Positions 9,967 through 19,066 of a DNA stretch of 64,000 nucleotides are shown here, in pieces. The translations under genes and the position numbers were made by a program. Below the pieces are notes generated by a model. It saw only the letters and a list, made by a program, of their open reading frames with translations. It was not told where the DNA came from and ran no database searches. Origin of the DNA: Acidihalobacter aeolianus (GTDB lineage Bacteria > Pseudomonadota > Gammaproteobacteria > DSM-5130 > Acidihalobacteraceae); contig NZ_CP017448.1 of NCBI RefSeq assembly GCF_001753165.1, positions 2,669,183 to 2,733,182 of the forward strand. Direction: 5' to 3'. How positions within the stretch are numbered: position 1 is the stretch's first letter; the number at the start of each line of letters is the position of its first letter.

Positions 9967-10956
9967 TCAGCCGCAGGCATGTACGTGGCCAGCATGTTCC
10001 GGGTCGTCGTCCGGACATGCTCCGGACTCGATCTGCACAGCCGAATGGGTGATGCCATAACGTTGCGCGAGCAGACGCTTGACGGCAGCCAACATTCGTT
10101 CCGAATCGCAGTCTGGAGAGGTGCGTAGGTGCAAGGTCAACAACGGTCGTTCCGGCGTCAACGACCAGACATGCACGTGATGCACGTCGAGCACGCCCGG
10201 AACCTCGTGCTGCAGCACCGAGCTCAGTTCCGCCACGTCCATGTCAGACGGTGCCGCCTCGAGCAACACCTGCCCGCTCTCGCGAATCACTGCCCATGTG
10301 CTCCTGAGGATCAGCAAACCGATCAACAGTGACAACAATGGGTCGATGGGCATCCAGCCGGTAGCGAGAATCACCAGGGCAGCAATGATCGCAGCGACGG
10401 AACCCAGCAGGTCGCCCGCCACGTGCAACAGCGCCGCACGGCGATTGAGATTGGCGTGCTCGTGTTCGTGCTGGCCACCATGCAGCAGCGCGAAGGACGC
10501 GATATTGGCCAGCAGACCGATGAAGGCAATGACCAGCATCTCGCCGGCCGCTACCGGTTCCGGACGAAACAGGCGGAGCGCCGCCTCATAATAGATGCCC
10601 CCCACGACCACCAGCAACACCAGCCCATTGACGAAGGCCGCCAGCACCTCGAAGCGGTGATAGCCGTAAGTCCGATCACGATCCGGCGGGCGGCGCGCCA
10701 CGCCTACGGCCATCCATGCCAGGCCCAGGGCAAAGGTATCCGTCAGCATGTGCCCCGCATCCGCCAAGAGGGCCAGCGAACCCGACCACCAACCGCCAGC
10801 TGCCTCGACCACCATGAAACCACCGGTCAGCAACAGGGCAGCCAGCAGGCGCTTGCGATCGGAAGGCACGTGGTGACGATGGTGGTGCCCGCTACCGCCA
10901 TGATCATGCTCATGATCATGTTCGCAATCGCCATGGGAATCGTGCGTGTGCGGCAT
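9967..10956 (-). CDS. Cation diffusion facilitator (CzcD/ZitB-type metal exporter)
   Basis: Proton-driven exporter of zinc or related divalent metals in the inner membrane. From ATG 10956 the protein is 329 aa. It starts with a His/Asp-rich stretch (HDHEHDHGGSGHHHRHH) that probably binds metal, followed by six membrane helices with the transport-site motifs HMLTD in TM2 and HVAGD in TM5, and a C-terminal ferredoxin-like cytoplasmic domain (VLDVHHVHVWSLTPERPLLT). It is convergent with the glycosyltransferase fusion, with a 6-base gap. Confidence 0.93.
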   Translation of the reverse strand: MPHTHDSHGDCEHDHEHDHGGSGHHHRHHVPSDRKRLLAALLLTGGFMVVEAAGGWWSGSLALLADAGHMLTDTFALGLAWMAVGVARRPPDRDRTYGYHRFEVLAAFVNGLVLLVVVGGIYYEAALRLFRPEPVAAGEMLVIAFIGLLANIASFALLHGGQHEHEHANLNRRAALLHVAGDLLGSVAAIIAALVILATGWMPIDPLLSLLIGLLILRSTWAVIRESGQVLLEAAPSDMDVAELSSVLQHEVPGVLDVHHVHVWSLTPERPLLTLHLRTSPDCDSERMLAAVKRLLAQRYGITHSAVQIESGACPDDDPEHAGHVHACG

Positions 10957-11039
10957 GGTGGATTGTGCCTCGGACGGTGGGTAATACTTCACTGTATGAC
11001 AGGCGGTGCGTCGCTGCCAAGCCACATGTGGATCCTCAA

Positions 11040-12998
11040 TCAGCGGGTAGTCACTCCACGCAGCAACAACACCGCGATGTGCCCATTCTCCGTCTGCCGA
11101 TAGACCACCCGTGACTCCAGGCCACCTCCGGCCAACCAGGGTGTTGTCGTCACGGCCGCCTCCCCGTAACGCGGCAACAGCAACAGCCCCAAGGGGGCGA
11201 GCAGGCGGCGCTTGCGCAGACTGCCGATCCACACGGGACGGCCATCGGCAAGCCGCACTCCGCTCGGCCACAAACGCAGTACCAGTTCACTATTACCACC
11301 GGCACCGGATTCCAGCGCGTGTATGCGTACCAGCGCAGGTCTCCGCCCATCGTTCAGGCGGGGCAGCAATGGCAAATTTCGCTGTGTCCCCGGCAGCAGC
11401 CAGTTCAACGCATCGCCCAGCCGAAGCGGCGGGGGCGGTTGCCAACCGGCAGCAACCAGCAAACTCATGATCTGCCCGAGACTCCCCGCCCACTGGATAT
11501 TCAGCGGTTCTCCACGATCATCGTCCAGGCGGACACGATACGCCGGCAGGCGGTGCCACCCTGCCTGCCACCAATCCGTTTCCACCTGCTCCGGCCTGGG
11601 ATGTTTGGGTATGACCGGTGGCGAGTGGGGCAATTGTGGGTGAAAACCAAGCACCAGTCCGAGCAAAGCTGCGCCGATGGCTCCCGGCAGCAAACCACGG
11701 ACCGGGCGCTCCGGCCCGACATGGGTCAGACAGGCAACCCCGACCAGGGTCACCCAGATAACACCCAGCAATGCGCCGCCAAGCCAAGCCGAAAAACCTT
11801 CGCTGCCCAGATACACACGTGCCAACCCGCTTGCCGCCAAGATCAATCCGGCCAACGAATAGGGTAGCCAGCGCAAGTCCCCTCGCATTCGCCGTGCCGC
11901 AAGCATGGCGAGCAGACCGTATAGAGAAACCTGCCAGGCAGCGCCGGCGCTGAGCCGCACCGTCAAGACCGACATCAGCCCGGTCTCCAATGTCTGCAGG
12001 ACCACGCCTACCAAGGCAGCAGCCAGCCAGTAGAAAAGCAGGCGCCGCCGCCGACCCAGGGCCAACCACAAGCCACCCCAAAGCGTTACCGCCGCCAGGG
12101 AAGCAGAGGTACCCAACCCGCCCAGCCACTGCATGACATGGTCGCCCCACGGCGAGCGAACCTTGGCCAGATACCCGTAGATGGCCTGATCGGCCTGGGA
12201 CCAGACACGGTCTCCGGCCAGTTCATGCAAGCCCCAGGCAGCTCCGGCAACCACGACCAATGCCGCTGCGAGGGCGCCGAGATCGGGCGACCTCGGATCA
12301 ATCAACAAGCCGGCAAAACGTCCCAACCAGGGACGCTGCTCACGCTGCGCCACGAGCAGCGCCAGCGTCGCGTTAGCACGCGGCACCAGCCAGCCATGCA
12401 TCCGATGGATGGCCCATCCGGTGAGCCACATCAAGCCCACCAGCAAGCCGAACAACAGCGCCAGACGCAATGTGATCCTGCTGAACAGATCAAAGGCCAC
12501 ACCGAAGCCGATGCCGGGGGCCATGTAGGCCGGCGCCCAGAGCAGCGCCGACAGCAGGTTGGCCCATAAGAAGCGGCGCGGCGACATACGCATCATCCCG
12601 GCCACCACCGGGACGATGGGCCTCACCGGCCCAACGAAGCGACCGAACAAAACGCTCTTGCCACCGTGCCGCTGAATGAAGCGTTCGCCGGTCTGCAACC
12701 ATTGCGGGTGTTTACGAAACGGCCACATGTCGCGAACATGGTCGCAATAGTGATAACCCAGCCAGTAGCTCAGACTGTCCCCGACCACCGCACCCACAGC
12801 CGCCGCCGCAAGCGTGGTCCAAAGATTCAATGCCCCAGCTGCGACGAGTGCGCCGATGGCGAACATGATGGCACTACCCGGTATCAACAGGCCGACCACG
12901 GCAAGTGACTCCCCCAGGGCGATCAGGAATACCACCCCCCAGGCGAGTTCAGGGTGATCCGCCACCCAGGCAACGATAATCTGCAGCCAGGCGTGCAC
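11040..12998 (-). CDS. DedA (VTT) - degenerate PAP2 - LssY C-terminal fusion membrane protein
   Basis: A 652-aa membrane protein. Residues 1-200 are a DedA/VTT domain (GESLAVVGLLIPGSAIMFAI, FGRFVGPVRPIVPVVAGMMR), linked to lipid scrambling and envelope homeostasis. Residues about 270-425 align with PAP2 phosphatases, and residues about 440-652 resemble the LssY C-terminal domain. The PAP2 catalytic residues are missing: the usual PSGH is VSLYG at 357-361, and the usual SR...H...D block is ARVYLGSEGFSAW near 393-405, where Arg394 stays but His and Asp are Glu400 and Ala404. Phosphatase activity is therefore unlikely. The GTG start at 12998 follows the MFS stop by 6 bases. Confidence 0.85.
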   Translation of the reverse strand: MHAWLQIIVAWVADHPELAWGVVFLIALGESLAVVGLLIPGSAIMFAIGALVAAGALNLWTTLAAAAVGAVVGDSLSYWLGYHYCDHVRDMWPFRKHPQWLQTGERFIQRHGGKSVLFGRFVGPVRPIVPVVAGMMRMSPRRFLWANLLSALLWAPAYMAPGIGFGVAFDLFSRITLRLALLFGLLVGLMWLTGWAIHRMHGWLVPRANATLALLVAQREQRPWLGRFAGLLIDPRSPDLGALAAALVVVAGAAWGLHELAGDRVWSQADQAIYGYLAKVRSPWGDHVMQWLGGLGTSASLAAVTLWGGLWLALGRRRRLLFYWLAAALVGVVLQTLETGLMSVLTVRLSAGAAWQVSLYGLLAMLAARRMRGDLRWLPYSLAGLILAASGLARVYLGSEGFSAWLGGALLGVIWVTLVGVACLTHVGPERPVRGLLPGAIGAALLGLVLGFHPQLPHSPPVIPKHPRPEQVETDWWQAGWHRLPAYRVRLDDDRGEPLNIQWAGSLGQIMSLLVAAGWQPPPPLRLGDALNWLLPGTQRNLPLLPRLNDGRRPALVRIHALESGAGGNSELVLRLWPSGVRLADGRPVWIGSLRKRRLLAPLGLLLLPRYGEAAVTTTPWLAGGGLESRVVYRQTENGHIAVLLLRGVTTR

Positions 12999-13004
12999 CT
13001 TCGT

Positions 13005-14195
13005 TCAACCCCTGCGCAATACAGACAGCATGCCCAAAGCAGCAATCCCCGTAAGTACCGCCGCCAGATGGAAGGCGGCCATCTCGCCGAATCCCTGCCA
13101 GACCGCACCGAAAAGCACCGCGCCAGGCAACGCCAGCGCCCCGGTCAGCAGATGGTACAAACCGAAGGCGGTGCCCTTGAGGCGTGCCGGTGCATGGTCG
13201 CCGATCAGCGCGCGCTCGGCTCCCTCGGTCAGCGCCAGAGCCCCGGCGTACCCTAGAAACAACGCCCAGATCACGCCGGTCTGTTCGCCGGCATGCGCCA
13301 ACAGGACGAGCAGGATAACCCGCAGCGTCCAGCCCGTAAGCACGACGGGCACCCGGCCGACGCGATCGGACAGCGCACCCGCGGGCCAGGACAGCAGGCT
13401 CTTCACTAGACTTGCAGCCGCCCAGATCAGCGGCACCCACACCACGTGCAGACCGCGCGACTGCGCCCATAGAACCAAAAACACCTCCGGCACGGCGGCA
13501 AGCGCAAGACCGCCTGCAGCCAGCAGCAGTCCCTTAAGGCGGCTGTCGAGATCCCGCCAATGCAGGCTGGGCGGTGGTGTGGCAGCCGCGGGCGCCAAGG
13601 TGGTTTCATGCCCACGGAGTCCGAACACCAGCAGACCGATAACCAGCAGACCGGGCACGACCGAAGCTAGGAAAACATGTCCCAGGGGAACTTGCAGACC
13701 GAGCAGCGCAAAGGCCAACAAGGGGCCGACGACCGCTCCGGCGTTATCCATCGCTCGATGGAACCCAAAGGCGTGGCCTCGTCGGTCGTCGCCGCTCGCG
13801 GCAGCGATCACGGCATCCCGCGGCGAAGTGCGTATGCCCTTGCCGACACGATCGAAAAAACGCAGGGCCAAAACCCAGGTCCAACCGAAGGCCAACCCGA
13901 TCAAGGGTCTGGCTGCGTTGGAAATGCCATAACCGCCGAGCAGCAATCGTTTGGGGGGAATCCCACGATCCGCTAGCCGGCCGGAAACCAGCTTGAGCAG
14001 GCTGGCGGTAGCCTCGGCCACGCCTTCGATAAGCCCCACAACCACCGGCCCGGCCCCCAGTGTCATGGTCAGGAACAGCGGCAACAGTGGCGTGATCATT
14101 TCCGATGCCGCATCGTTCAGGAAGGAAACGGCACCCAGCACCACCACGCTGCGCGGCAACCCAAGCCGCGTGCCGGAACCTCCTCCAGAACTCAC
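13005..14195 (-). CDS. MFS family transporter
   Basis: A 396-aa major facilitator with 11-12 hydrophobic segments. The subgroup signature is in the loop after TM4: FFDRVGKGIRTSPRDAVIA, then GFHRAMDNAGAVVGPLLA. TM1 contains SFLNDAASEMITPLLPLF. The substrate cannot be told from sequence. The GTG start at 14195 overlaps the motB stop by four bases (GTGA), and the DedA fusion follows after 6 bases, so motA-motB-MFS-DedA may be one transcript. Confidence 0.88.
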   Translation of the reverse strand: MSSGGGSGTRLGLPRSVVVLGAVSFLNDAASEMITPLLPLFLTMTLGAGPVVVGLIEGVAEATASLLKLVSGRLADRGIPPKRLLLGGYGISNAARPLIGLAFGWTWVLALRFFDRVGKGIRTSPRDAVIAAASGDDRRGHAFGFHRAMDNAGAVVGPLLAFALLGLQVPLGHVFLASVVPGLLVIGLLVFGLRGHETTLAPAAATPPPSLHWRDLDSRLKGLLLAAGGLALAAVPEVFLVLWAQSRGLHVVWVPLIWAAASLVKSLLSWPAGALSDRVGRVPVVLTGWTLRVILLVLLAHAGEQTGVIWALFLGYAGALALTEGAERALIGDHAPARLKGTAFGLYHLLTGALALPGAVLFGAVWQGFGEMAAFHLAAVLTGIAALGMLSVLRRG

Positions 14196-15112
14196 GGATG
14201 CGGCGGTGTAGGTACGGGCGCGGCAACGGGCGCAGAAGCTGTTTGAACCGTGGATGTCTGCGCGCCTGTGAGATAGGCATCACCTTTGGCCATCGCCTCT
14301 TCAGTCTGCTTGTTCAGCACGATGATACTGATGCGCCGATTCACGGCCGCGAGCGGATTTTTCTTGTCGAACAATACCGTATCGCCCAAGCCGACGATGC
14401 GCGCCACCTTGCCCTTGTCCATACCACCGGCAATCAATGCACGACGCGCCGCATTCGCACGCTCGGTGGACAGTTCCCAGTTGCTCATATTCGCATTGAG
14501 GAACTGATGCGCGTCGGTATGGCCGGTAATGCTGATCTTATTCGGCACGTGATTGAGAAAATCTCCGATCCTCTCCAGGATCGCGCGTGCATACGGCATC
14601 AATACATCACTGCCCAGGTCGAACATTGGCCGGTTCTCTTTATCCACGATCTGGATACGCAGACCCTCAGGAGTGATGTCGATCAGCAACTGATCCTTGA
14701 ACGGGCGCAACGCCTGACTGCGATTGATCGCCTTGCGCAACTCAACCTCCAGCGTCTGCATCCGCTGGCGCTCCTTTTCCTCGGCTGCTCGCCGGATTTC
14801 CTCCTGAGTCGGTGCCCGCGAACCGCCGATACTATGCATCTGGGTAGGCCCCGTAGGCATATCCTTGGTACCGCCCAGCTTGATCATGCTGGTACTGGCA
14901 CCACCAGGTCCCTGGATAGCGCTGGGGTGCTTGAAAAAATTCGAGATACCTTGCTGCTGCGACTTGGACGTAGACCCAAGCAACCACATCAAGAGGAAAA
15001 AGGCCATCATCGCCGTCACGAAATCGGCATAGGCCACCTTCCAGGCTCCGCCATGGTGGCCGTGGCCCTTGAAGACTTTCTTGATGACGATTGGCTGTTT
15101 TTTGTCGTCCAT
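14192..15112 (-). CDS. motB: Flagellar motor stator protein MotB
   Basis: Stator component that anchors MotA to the peptidoglycan and carries the proton-accepting aspartate. The 306-aa protein has a basic N-terminus (KKVFKGHGHHGGAWKVAYAD), one membrane segment with the critical Asp in AYADFVTAMMAFFLLMWLLG, and a C-terminal OmpA-like peptidoglycan-binding domain (ISITGHTDAHQFLNANMSNW, ELSTERANAARRALI). A Pro/Val/Ala tail ends the protein. It starts 11 bases after motA. Confidence 0.96.
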   Translation of the reverse strand: MDDKKQPIVIKKVFKGHGHHGGAWKVAYADFVTAMMAFFLLMWLLGSTSKSQQQGISNFFKHPSAIQGPGGASTSMIKLGGTKDMPTGPTQMHSIGGSRAPTQEEIRRAAEEKERQRMQTLEVELRKAINRSQALRPFKDQLLIDITPEGLRIQIVDKENRPMFDLGSDVLMPYARAILERIGDFLNHVPNKISITGHTDAHQFLNANMSNWELSTERANAARRALIAGGMDKGKVARIVGLGDTVLFDKKNPLAAVNRRISIIVLNKQTEEAMAKGDAYLTGAQTSTVQTASAPVAAPVPTPPHP

Positions 15113-15123
15113 AGGGCGGAAAC

Positions 15124-15981
15124 CTAGTTTCTGCTTCCCTTGAGATGTTCCTCAAGCTCCTGAAAGCTCGGGCGGACCGCTGCATACATCGCCTTACGCC
15201 CAAACTCGACAGCGATCTGAGGACTGTAGCCCTGCACCTGCGCAAGAATGCAGGTCTTGATGCATTCGAAAAAGTTGGCTTCCTCCTGCGCGCGGTGTTC
15301 GAGGGCTATTGCGAGAGGGCCAACAAAGCCATAAGCCAAAAGGATGCCCAGAAACGTTCCCACGAGCGCTGCAGCCACGTGTTCACCGATAACCTGGGGA
15401 GGCTTGTCCAGGCTGCCCATGGTAATGACTACGCCCATGACCGCAGCCACGATACCGAATCCGGGTAGGCCATCAGCAACCCGTGTCAGCGCATTGGGTG
15501 TCTGATGCGACTCCTGATGATGTGTCTCCAGTTCCAGACTCATCAGGTTATCCAGCTCAAATGGATTCATGCCACCGGAAACGATGAGGCGCATATAGTC
15601 CACAATGAATTCAAGTGCGTGATGATTTTTTGTGATTTTGGGATATTTTGTAAAAATTTCGCTGTTCTCGGGCTCCTCGATATCCGATTCCACAGCCATC
15701 AGCCCTTCCTTGCGCGCCTTGGTAAAAAGGTCATACATCAGGGTCAGCAGGTCGAGGTAGATCGCCTTGCCATATTTCGACCCGCCCAACAGGCTGGGAA
15801 CGCCTTTGATGGTCTTCATCACCAGGCTCATCGGGTTGGAAATCATGAACGCCCCGAAGGCGGCACCGGCAATGATGAGCAACTCGTAAGGCTGAAATAG
15901 TGCGGCAAGATGGCCGTGCGACAGGATATAGCCGCCGATCACACAGCCGATGACGATAATGGAACCGATGATGGTATTCAC
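15124..15981 (-). CDS. motA: Flagellar motor stator protein MotA
   Basis: Four-helix stator subunit that couples proton flow to flagellar rotation. The 285-aa sequence shows the first segment (IIGSIIVIGCVIGGYILSHG), the cytoplasmic loop with charged residues, and the paired C-terminal helices (FGIVAAVMGVVITMGSLDKP, HVAAALVGTFLGILLAYGFV). The start is ATG 15981. The 159-base divergent spacer with the HDOD gene has no convincing sigma-28 promoter. No other flagellar structural gene is in the window. Confidence 0.96.
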   Translation of the reverse strand: MNTIIGSIIVIGCVIGGYILSHGHLAALFQPYELLIIAGAAFGAFMISNPMSLVMKTIKGVPSLLGGSKYGKAIYLDLLTLMYDLFTKARKEGLMAVESDIEEPENSEIFTKYPKITKNHHALEFIVDYMRLIVSGGMNPFELDNLMSLELETHHQESHQTPNALTRVADGLPGFGIVAAVMGVVITMGSLDKPPQVIGEHVAAALVGTFLGILLAYGFVGPLAIALEHRAQEEANFFECIKTCILAQVQGYSPQIAVEFGRKAMYAAVRPSFQELEEHLKGSRN

Positions 15982-16140
15982 ACAAAAACCCCTGGTGACG
16001 CCCCAATGCCGATTGATTATTGTTCCGAGCCGAAAAGGTTAAGGTATCAGTCCTGCATCATAGCGAAACCCGGACCCGTGATGTAGGCTTTTGCTTGAGG
16101 TGCCGCTTAGAAGCCATGGAGAAATAAGGACAATAAGCCC

Positions 16141-17553
16141 ATGCAGAAACCCGAATTCCCGTGCCTGGCCGACACCGTCGATCGCTTGCAAATCCTGGGC
16201 GCCGACGAAAACCTGTCGTCCAAACAGCTTGGGCGTGCGATCGCCACCGACCCTGCCCTCGCGGCTGCAGTGATCTACCACGCCACGCACATCCGGCATC
16301 GCCACCTGGACAACCCGATCAACAATCTCCGCCAGGCCGCCATGATGCTTGGCGTCACGACGGTCCAGGATCTGGCCAAGAGCCTGCCCATAGCGGACAA
16401 ACATTTCAGCGATGGGCCGCGCGAACATTATCACGCGCTCATGGGGCACGCCGCTCTCGGTGGCATGCTCGGACTAGCCGTCGCACGCGAACGTCGCGAC
16501 CTGGAACCCGGCGAAGTGGCTCTGGCCTCTCTGCTGTTCCCATTGGGCATGCTCGCGCTCTGGGCGGTCAGTCCCACCGAAATGGAAACACTGAGCAACC
16601 TGCTAGGGCAGCCAGGCGTCCAAGCTCAGGAAGCAGAATACATCGTGTTCGGCACGGGTATCGAGGATGCCGGACGCACGCTGGCAGAAGCCTGGAAGAT
16701 GCCCGAACTGCTCTGCCGCGCCCTGGAACCCACGAATGCACTGGAACCACGCGCACTAGGCGTCATGCTGGCGGGCAAGGTCGCCTGGCACGCCGTCTCA
16801 CGTTGGAATAACGAGGGGCTCATTAGCGATCTGCGGCTCATGGCGAGCTATCTCGGCCTGAATCAGAGCGGCCTCGCGGATCTTGTGGACGAGTGCATCG
16901 AGGAGTTCAACGAACACTGCGACACCTACGGCCTGGCGCCACTCCCGCTGCTCAAGCACGTACCTTTCCAGGAAATCCGTCCCCGCCCACCAGCGTTTTG
17001 CCTGGCGCCCCAATCAGACGTCTGCGCGCGGGTAGAACGACGCCTTGAGGCATTCAATCGAAACGATGCCCCCGCCATTTTGGAATCCTGCATTTATGTC
17101 CTGCACCGCGGTCTTGGCCTCAATCGGGTCATTTTCGCCCGTATGGAGCAGCAGGGCGAACCTGTCCCTTCGCTGATCGCGGACAGCGTCATCGGCACCG
17201 ACTACGAACCGGACTTCAACCGATTCAGACTGCGCCTCGAAGGTGGGCATCTATTCTGCCGGTTGATGGCAAAGCCCACCGCTTTCTGGCTCAAGGGCCG
17301 CGAGCAAAAGGCGGCCTGGGACCTGCTACCGTCGGAAGTTGCCAGCCTGATTGGCACCGAACAGTTTCTAGCTTGTTCCCTGTTCGTCAACGGTACCGCA
17401 AAGGGCATGATTTATGCCGATCGGAGGCATCCGGCCTGTGGGATTGACGAAGCAACTTTCCGAAACTTCAAACGCATCTGCCAGCAAACGGTCAAAGCGC
17501 TTTCGCGCGACCCACCCCTTCCGAATCCCGACGCCCAGACTGCGCGGACTTGA
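16141..17553 (+). CDS. HDOD domain signalling protein with C-terminal GAF-like region
   Basis: Cytosolic 470-aa protein. Residues about 5-210 form an HDOD domain (QLGRAIATDPALAAAVIYHA, LGVTTVQDLAKSLPI, HALMGHAALGGMLGLAVAR), a non-catalytic HD-like helical fold common in bacterial signalling and motility regulators. Residues about 300-455 resemble a GAF domain (ILESCIYVLHRGLGLNRVIF, GTAKGMIYADRR). The ATG has AAGGA ten bases upstream. Its place opposite motAB fits a role in motility or second-messenger control, which is inference. Confidence 0.82.
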   Translation: MQKPEFPCLADTVDRLQILGADENLSSKQLGRAIATDPALAAAVIYHATHIRHRHLDNPINNLRQAAMMLGVTTVQDLAKSLPIADKHFSDGPREHYHALMGHAALGGMLGLAVARERRDLEPGEVALASLLFPLGMLALWAVSPTEMETLSNLLGQPGVQAQEAEYIVFGTGIEDAGRTLAEAWKMPELLCRALEPTNALEPRALGVMLAGKVAWHAVSRWNNEGLISDLRLMASYLGLNQSGLADLVDECIEEFNEHCDTYGLAPLPLLKHVPFQEIRPRPPAFCLAPQSDVCARVERRLEAFNRNDAPAILESCIYVLHRGLGLNRVIFARMEQQGEPVPSLIADSVIGTDYEPDFNRFRLRLEGGHLFCRLMAKPTAFWLKGREQKAAWDLLPSEVASLIGTEQFLACSLFVNGTAKGMIYADRRHPACGIDEATFRNFKRICQQTVKALSRDPPLPNPDAQTART

Positions 17554-17570
17554 CGCCACCACTGCCTGAC

Positions 17571-17591
17571 GGTCGCTCTAGACCAGCGACC
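17571..17591 (+). terminator. Hairpin after the HDOD gene
   Basis: GGTCGCT and AGCGACC form a perfect 7-bp stem with a 7-base loop, 18 bases after the HDOD stop. There is no T-run, so it may be a weak or factor-assisted terminator. Confidence 0.35.
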
Positions 17592-17620
17592 CGTGGGGCG
17601 CCAGGGTTCGAAAAAATTCA

Positions 17621-18712
17621 ATGACTGAGAGAAATATGCGCCCAAAAACACACCGATGGGCATCTACATTCCTGGCACCGCTCGCCTTGACGGCTGGCGC
17701 AGCCGGTGCCGATCCGACCTATCATGCCAGCCTGCTCTGGAACAACGAGGCGGTCGACACGCCTGACGGCACACTGCGCAGTGGCGCCACTTACGACAGT
17801 ATGTTGCTTGCGGCCCTGGATGCGCGCATCGGTGACGACACCGCACCCGCCAACGGCAAACTTCACATTTCCTTCCTGGGCGTGCGCAGTGGCCTACCCA
17901 GCACGAATTACATAGGCGATTTCCAGACAGCCTCGAATATCGAGGCCCCCGATGCCACCCGAATTTACAGCGCCTGGTACCGACAAACCTGGGCACATGC
18001 CAACAGCATCCAGGCCGGGCTGATCGACCTCAATACCTTGTTCGATGTCACCGACGCGGCTGGCCTTCTGCTGAATGCCTCTTTTGGTCTGGATCCCACC
18101 CTGAGCGGCAACCTGCCCGTCTCGACTTATCCAGAACCGGGATACGGCATCGTTTTCGGGCGTACCCAAGGCACCTTCGCCCTGAATGTGGGGCTGTTTC
18201 AGGCCGACCCAACGCAGCGCATGGGACCGATCGGCCAGGGAGCACTCGCTATCGCCGAACTCGATTACGGTTATGCAAACAATCTACCGACCCAGATCGG
18301 CATCGGTTTATGGCGCTATCGACAACCTAACCCCATCATTGCCGCCACTTCACTCACAGGCGGCTACATCAACCTATCGCAATCGCTCAACGGTAGCGGT
18401 GTCCGGCATACGCGTGCCTTCCTTCGTCTGGGTATGGCACCCGGCAGCGACAGCCCCGTACCTCGGCACTTGAGCGTAGGCTTCGACATGTCCTCCCCGA
18501 TCGCCACACGCCCAGACGATCACTTGAGCATCGGCATGACCAGCGCTGCGCTGCGCGGACAAAATACGGAAACAACCTATGAGGCGACCTATCAGATCGC
18601 TTTGAACGAGCAGTTTGCGCTGCAACCGGATTTTCAGTACATCACCCACGTATCCGGTACGGATCGCAACGCATCTGTATTTATACTGCGCCTACAACTT
18701 GCTCTGGATTGA
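17621..18712 (+). CDS. OprB-like outer-membrane carbohydrate porin
   Basis: Secreted beta-barrel of 363 aa. A signal peptide is clear (basic MRPKTHRW, then a hydrophobic core ending AGAAGA near residue 30). Barrel-like alternating strands and OprB-type landmarks follow: FDVTDAAGLLLNASFGLDPT, YPEPGYGIVFGRTQGTFAL and ATYQIALNEQFALQPDFQYI, ending in an aromatic/aliphatic strand. The start may be ATG 17621 or ATG 17636; only the latter has a purine-rich GAGAG upstream. The stop is two bases before a structured repeat. Confidence 0.82.
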   Translation: MTERNMRPKTHRWASTFLAPLALTAGAAGADPTYHASLLWNNEAVDTPDGTLRSGATYDSMLLAALDARIGDDTAPANGKLHISFLGVRSGLPSTNYIGDFQTASNIEAPDATRIYSAWYRQTWAHANSIQAGLIDLNTLFDVTDAAGLLLNASFGLDPTLSGNLPVSTYPEPGYGIVFGRTQGTFALNVGLFQADPTQRMGPIGQGALAIAELDYGYANNLPTQIGIGLWRYRQPNPIIAATSLTGGYINLSQSLNGSGVRHTRAFLRLGMAPGSDSPVPRHLSVGFDMSSPIATRPDDHLSIGMTSAALRGQNTETTYEATYQIALNEQFALQPDFQYITHVSGTDRNASVFILRLQLALD

Positions 18713-18714
18713 AC

Positions 18715-18877
18715 TAGGGCCTCTTCACTCTATGGAGCGGCATGCTGGTTGTGACTGAAGCAGCGCAGAGTGGCGATTTTACAGCCCCCCGTAAGGTCTG
18801 TTTTTGCGTCTCGCAGCGCCTGGCAAGCCGCGAAAAGCAGTTCCGGAAGCAGTCTACCGATAGTGTGGACAGAGGGC
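18715..18877. repeat. Structured non-coding repeat, short copy
   Basis: A segment of about 163 bases that is homologous to the longer element at 50863-51132. The left ends share TAGGGCCT, TCAC-CTATG and TTGTGACTG; the middles share GAGTGGCG and CAGCC-CCGTA; the right ends share CGCCTG-AGCCGCG-AAA and TCCGG-AGCA. The ends are inverted relative to each other (CACWCTAT), though less well than in copy 2. An internal part of the copy 2 hairpin is absent here. It starts right after the porin stop. There is no coding sequence in it. Confidence 0.75.
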
Positions 18878-18929
18878 TGATTAGTCCTGCTGGTGGCGGC
18901 ATATCATCCGGCGATACATAATCCACCAT

Positions 18930-18956
18930 TAAAGATACTTTATAGCCCGCCGATAA
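18930..18956 (+). promoter_or_regulatory. Sigma-28 (FliA) promoter for the chemoreceptor gene
   Basis: TAAAGATA (18930-18937) and GCCGATAA (18949-18956) are separated by exactly 11 bases. The -10 box is a perfect match to the flagellar sigma-28 consensus, and the -35 box starts with the required TAAAG. It lies 110 bases ahead of the chemoreceptor ATG. This explains most of the 354-base gap together with the repeat at 18715-18877. Confidence 0.8.
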
Positions 18957-19066
18957 ATTGATCGAGCAGGCTTTCCCGACCTCAGCTCCTCCAGAAAGGG
19001 GTGCCGTCGTTCTTCGGCGAGTCGGAGTCGAAAAACATAATTCCAAGATAACTATAAGGAATCATT

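Noticed and set aside
15982-16140. Sigma-28 promoter for motA.
   Set aside because: The best minus-strand candidate has a poor -10 match to GCCGATAA, unlike the clear one before the chemoreceptor gene.
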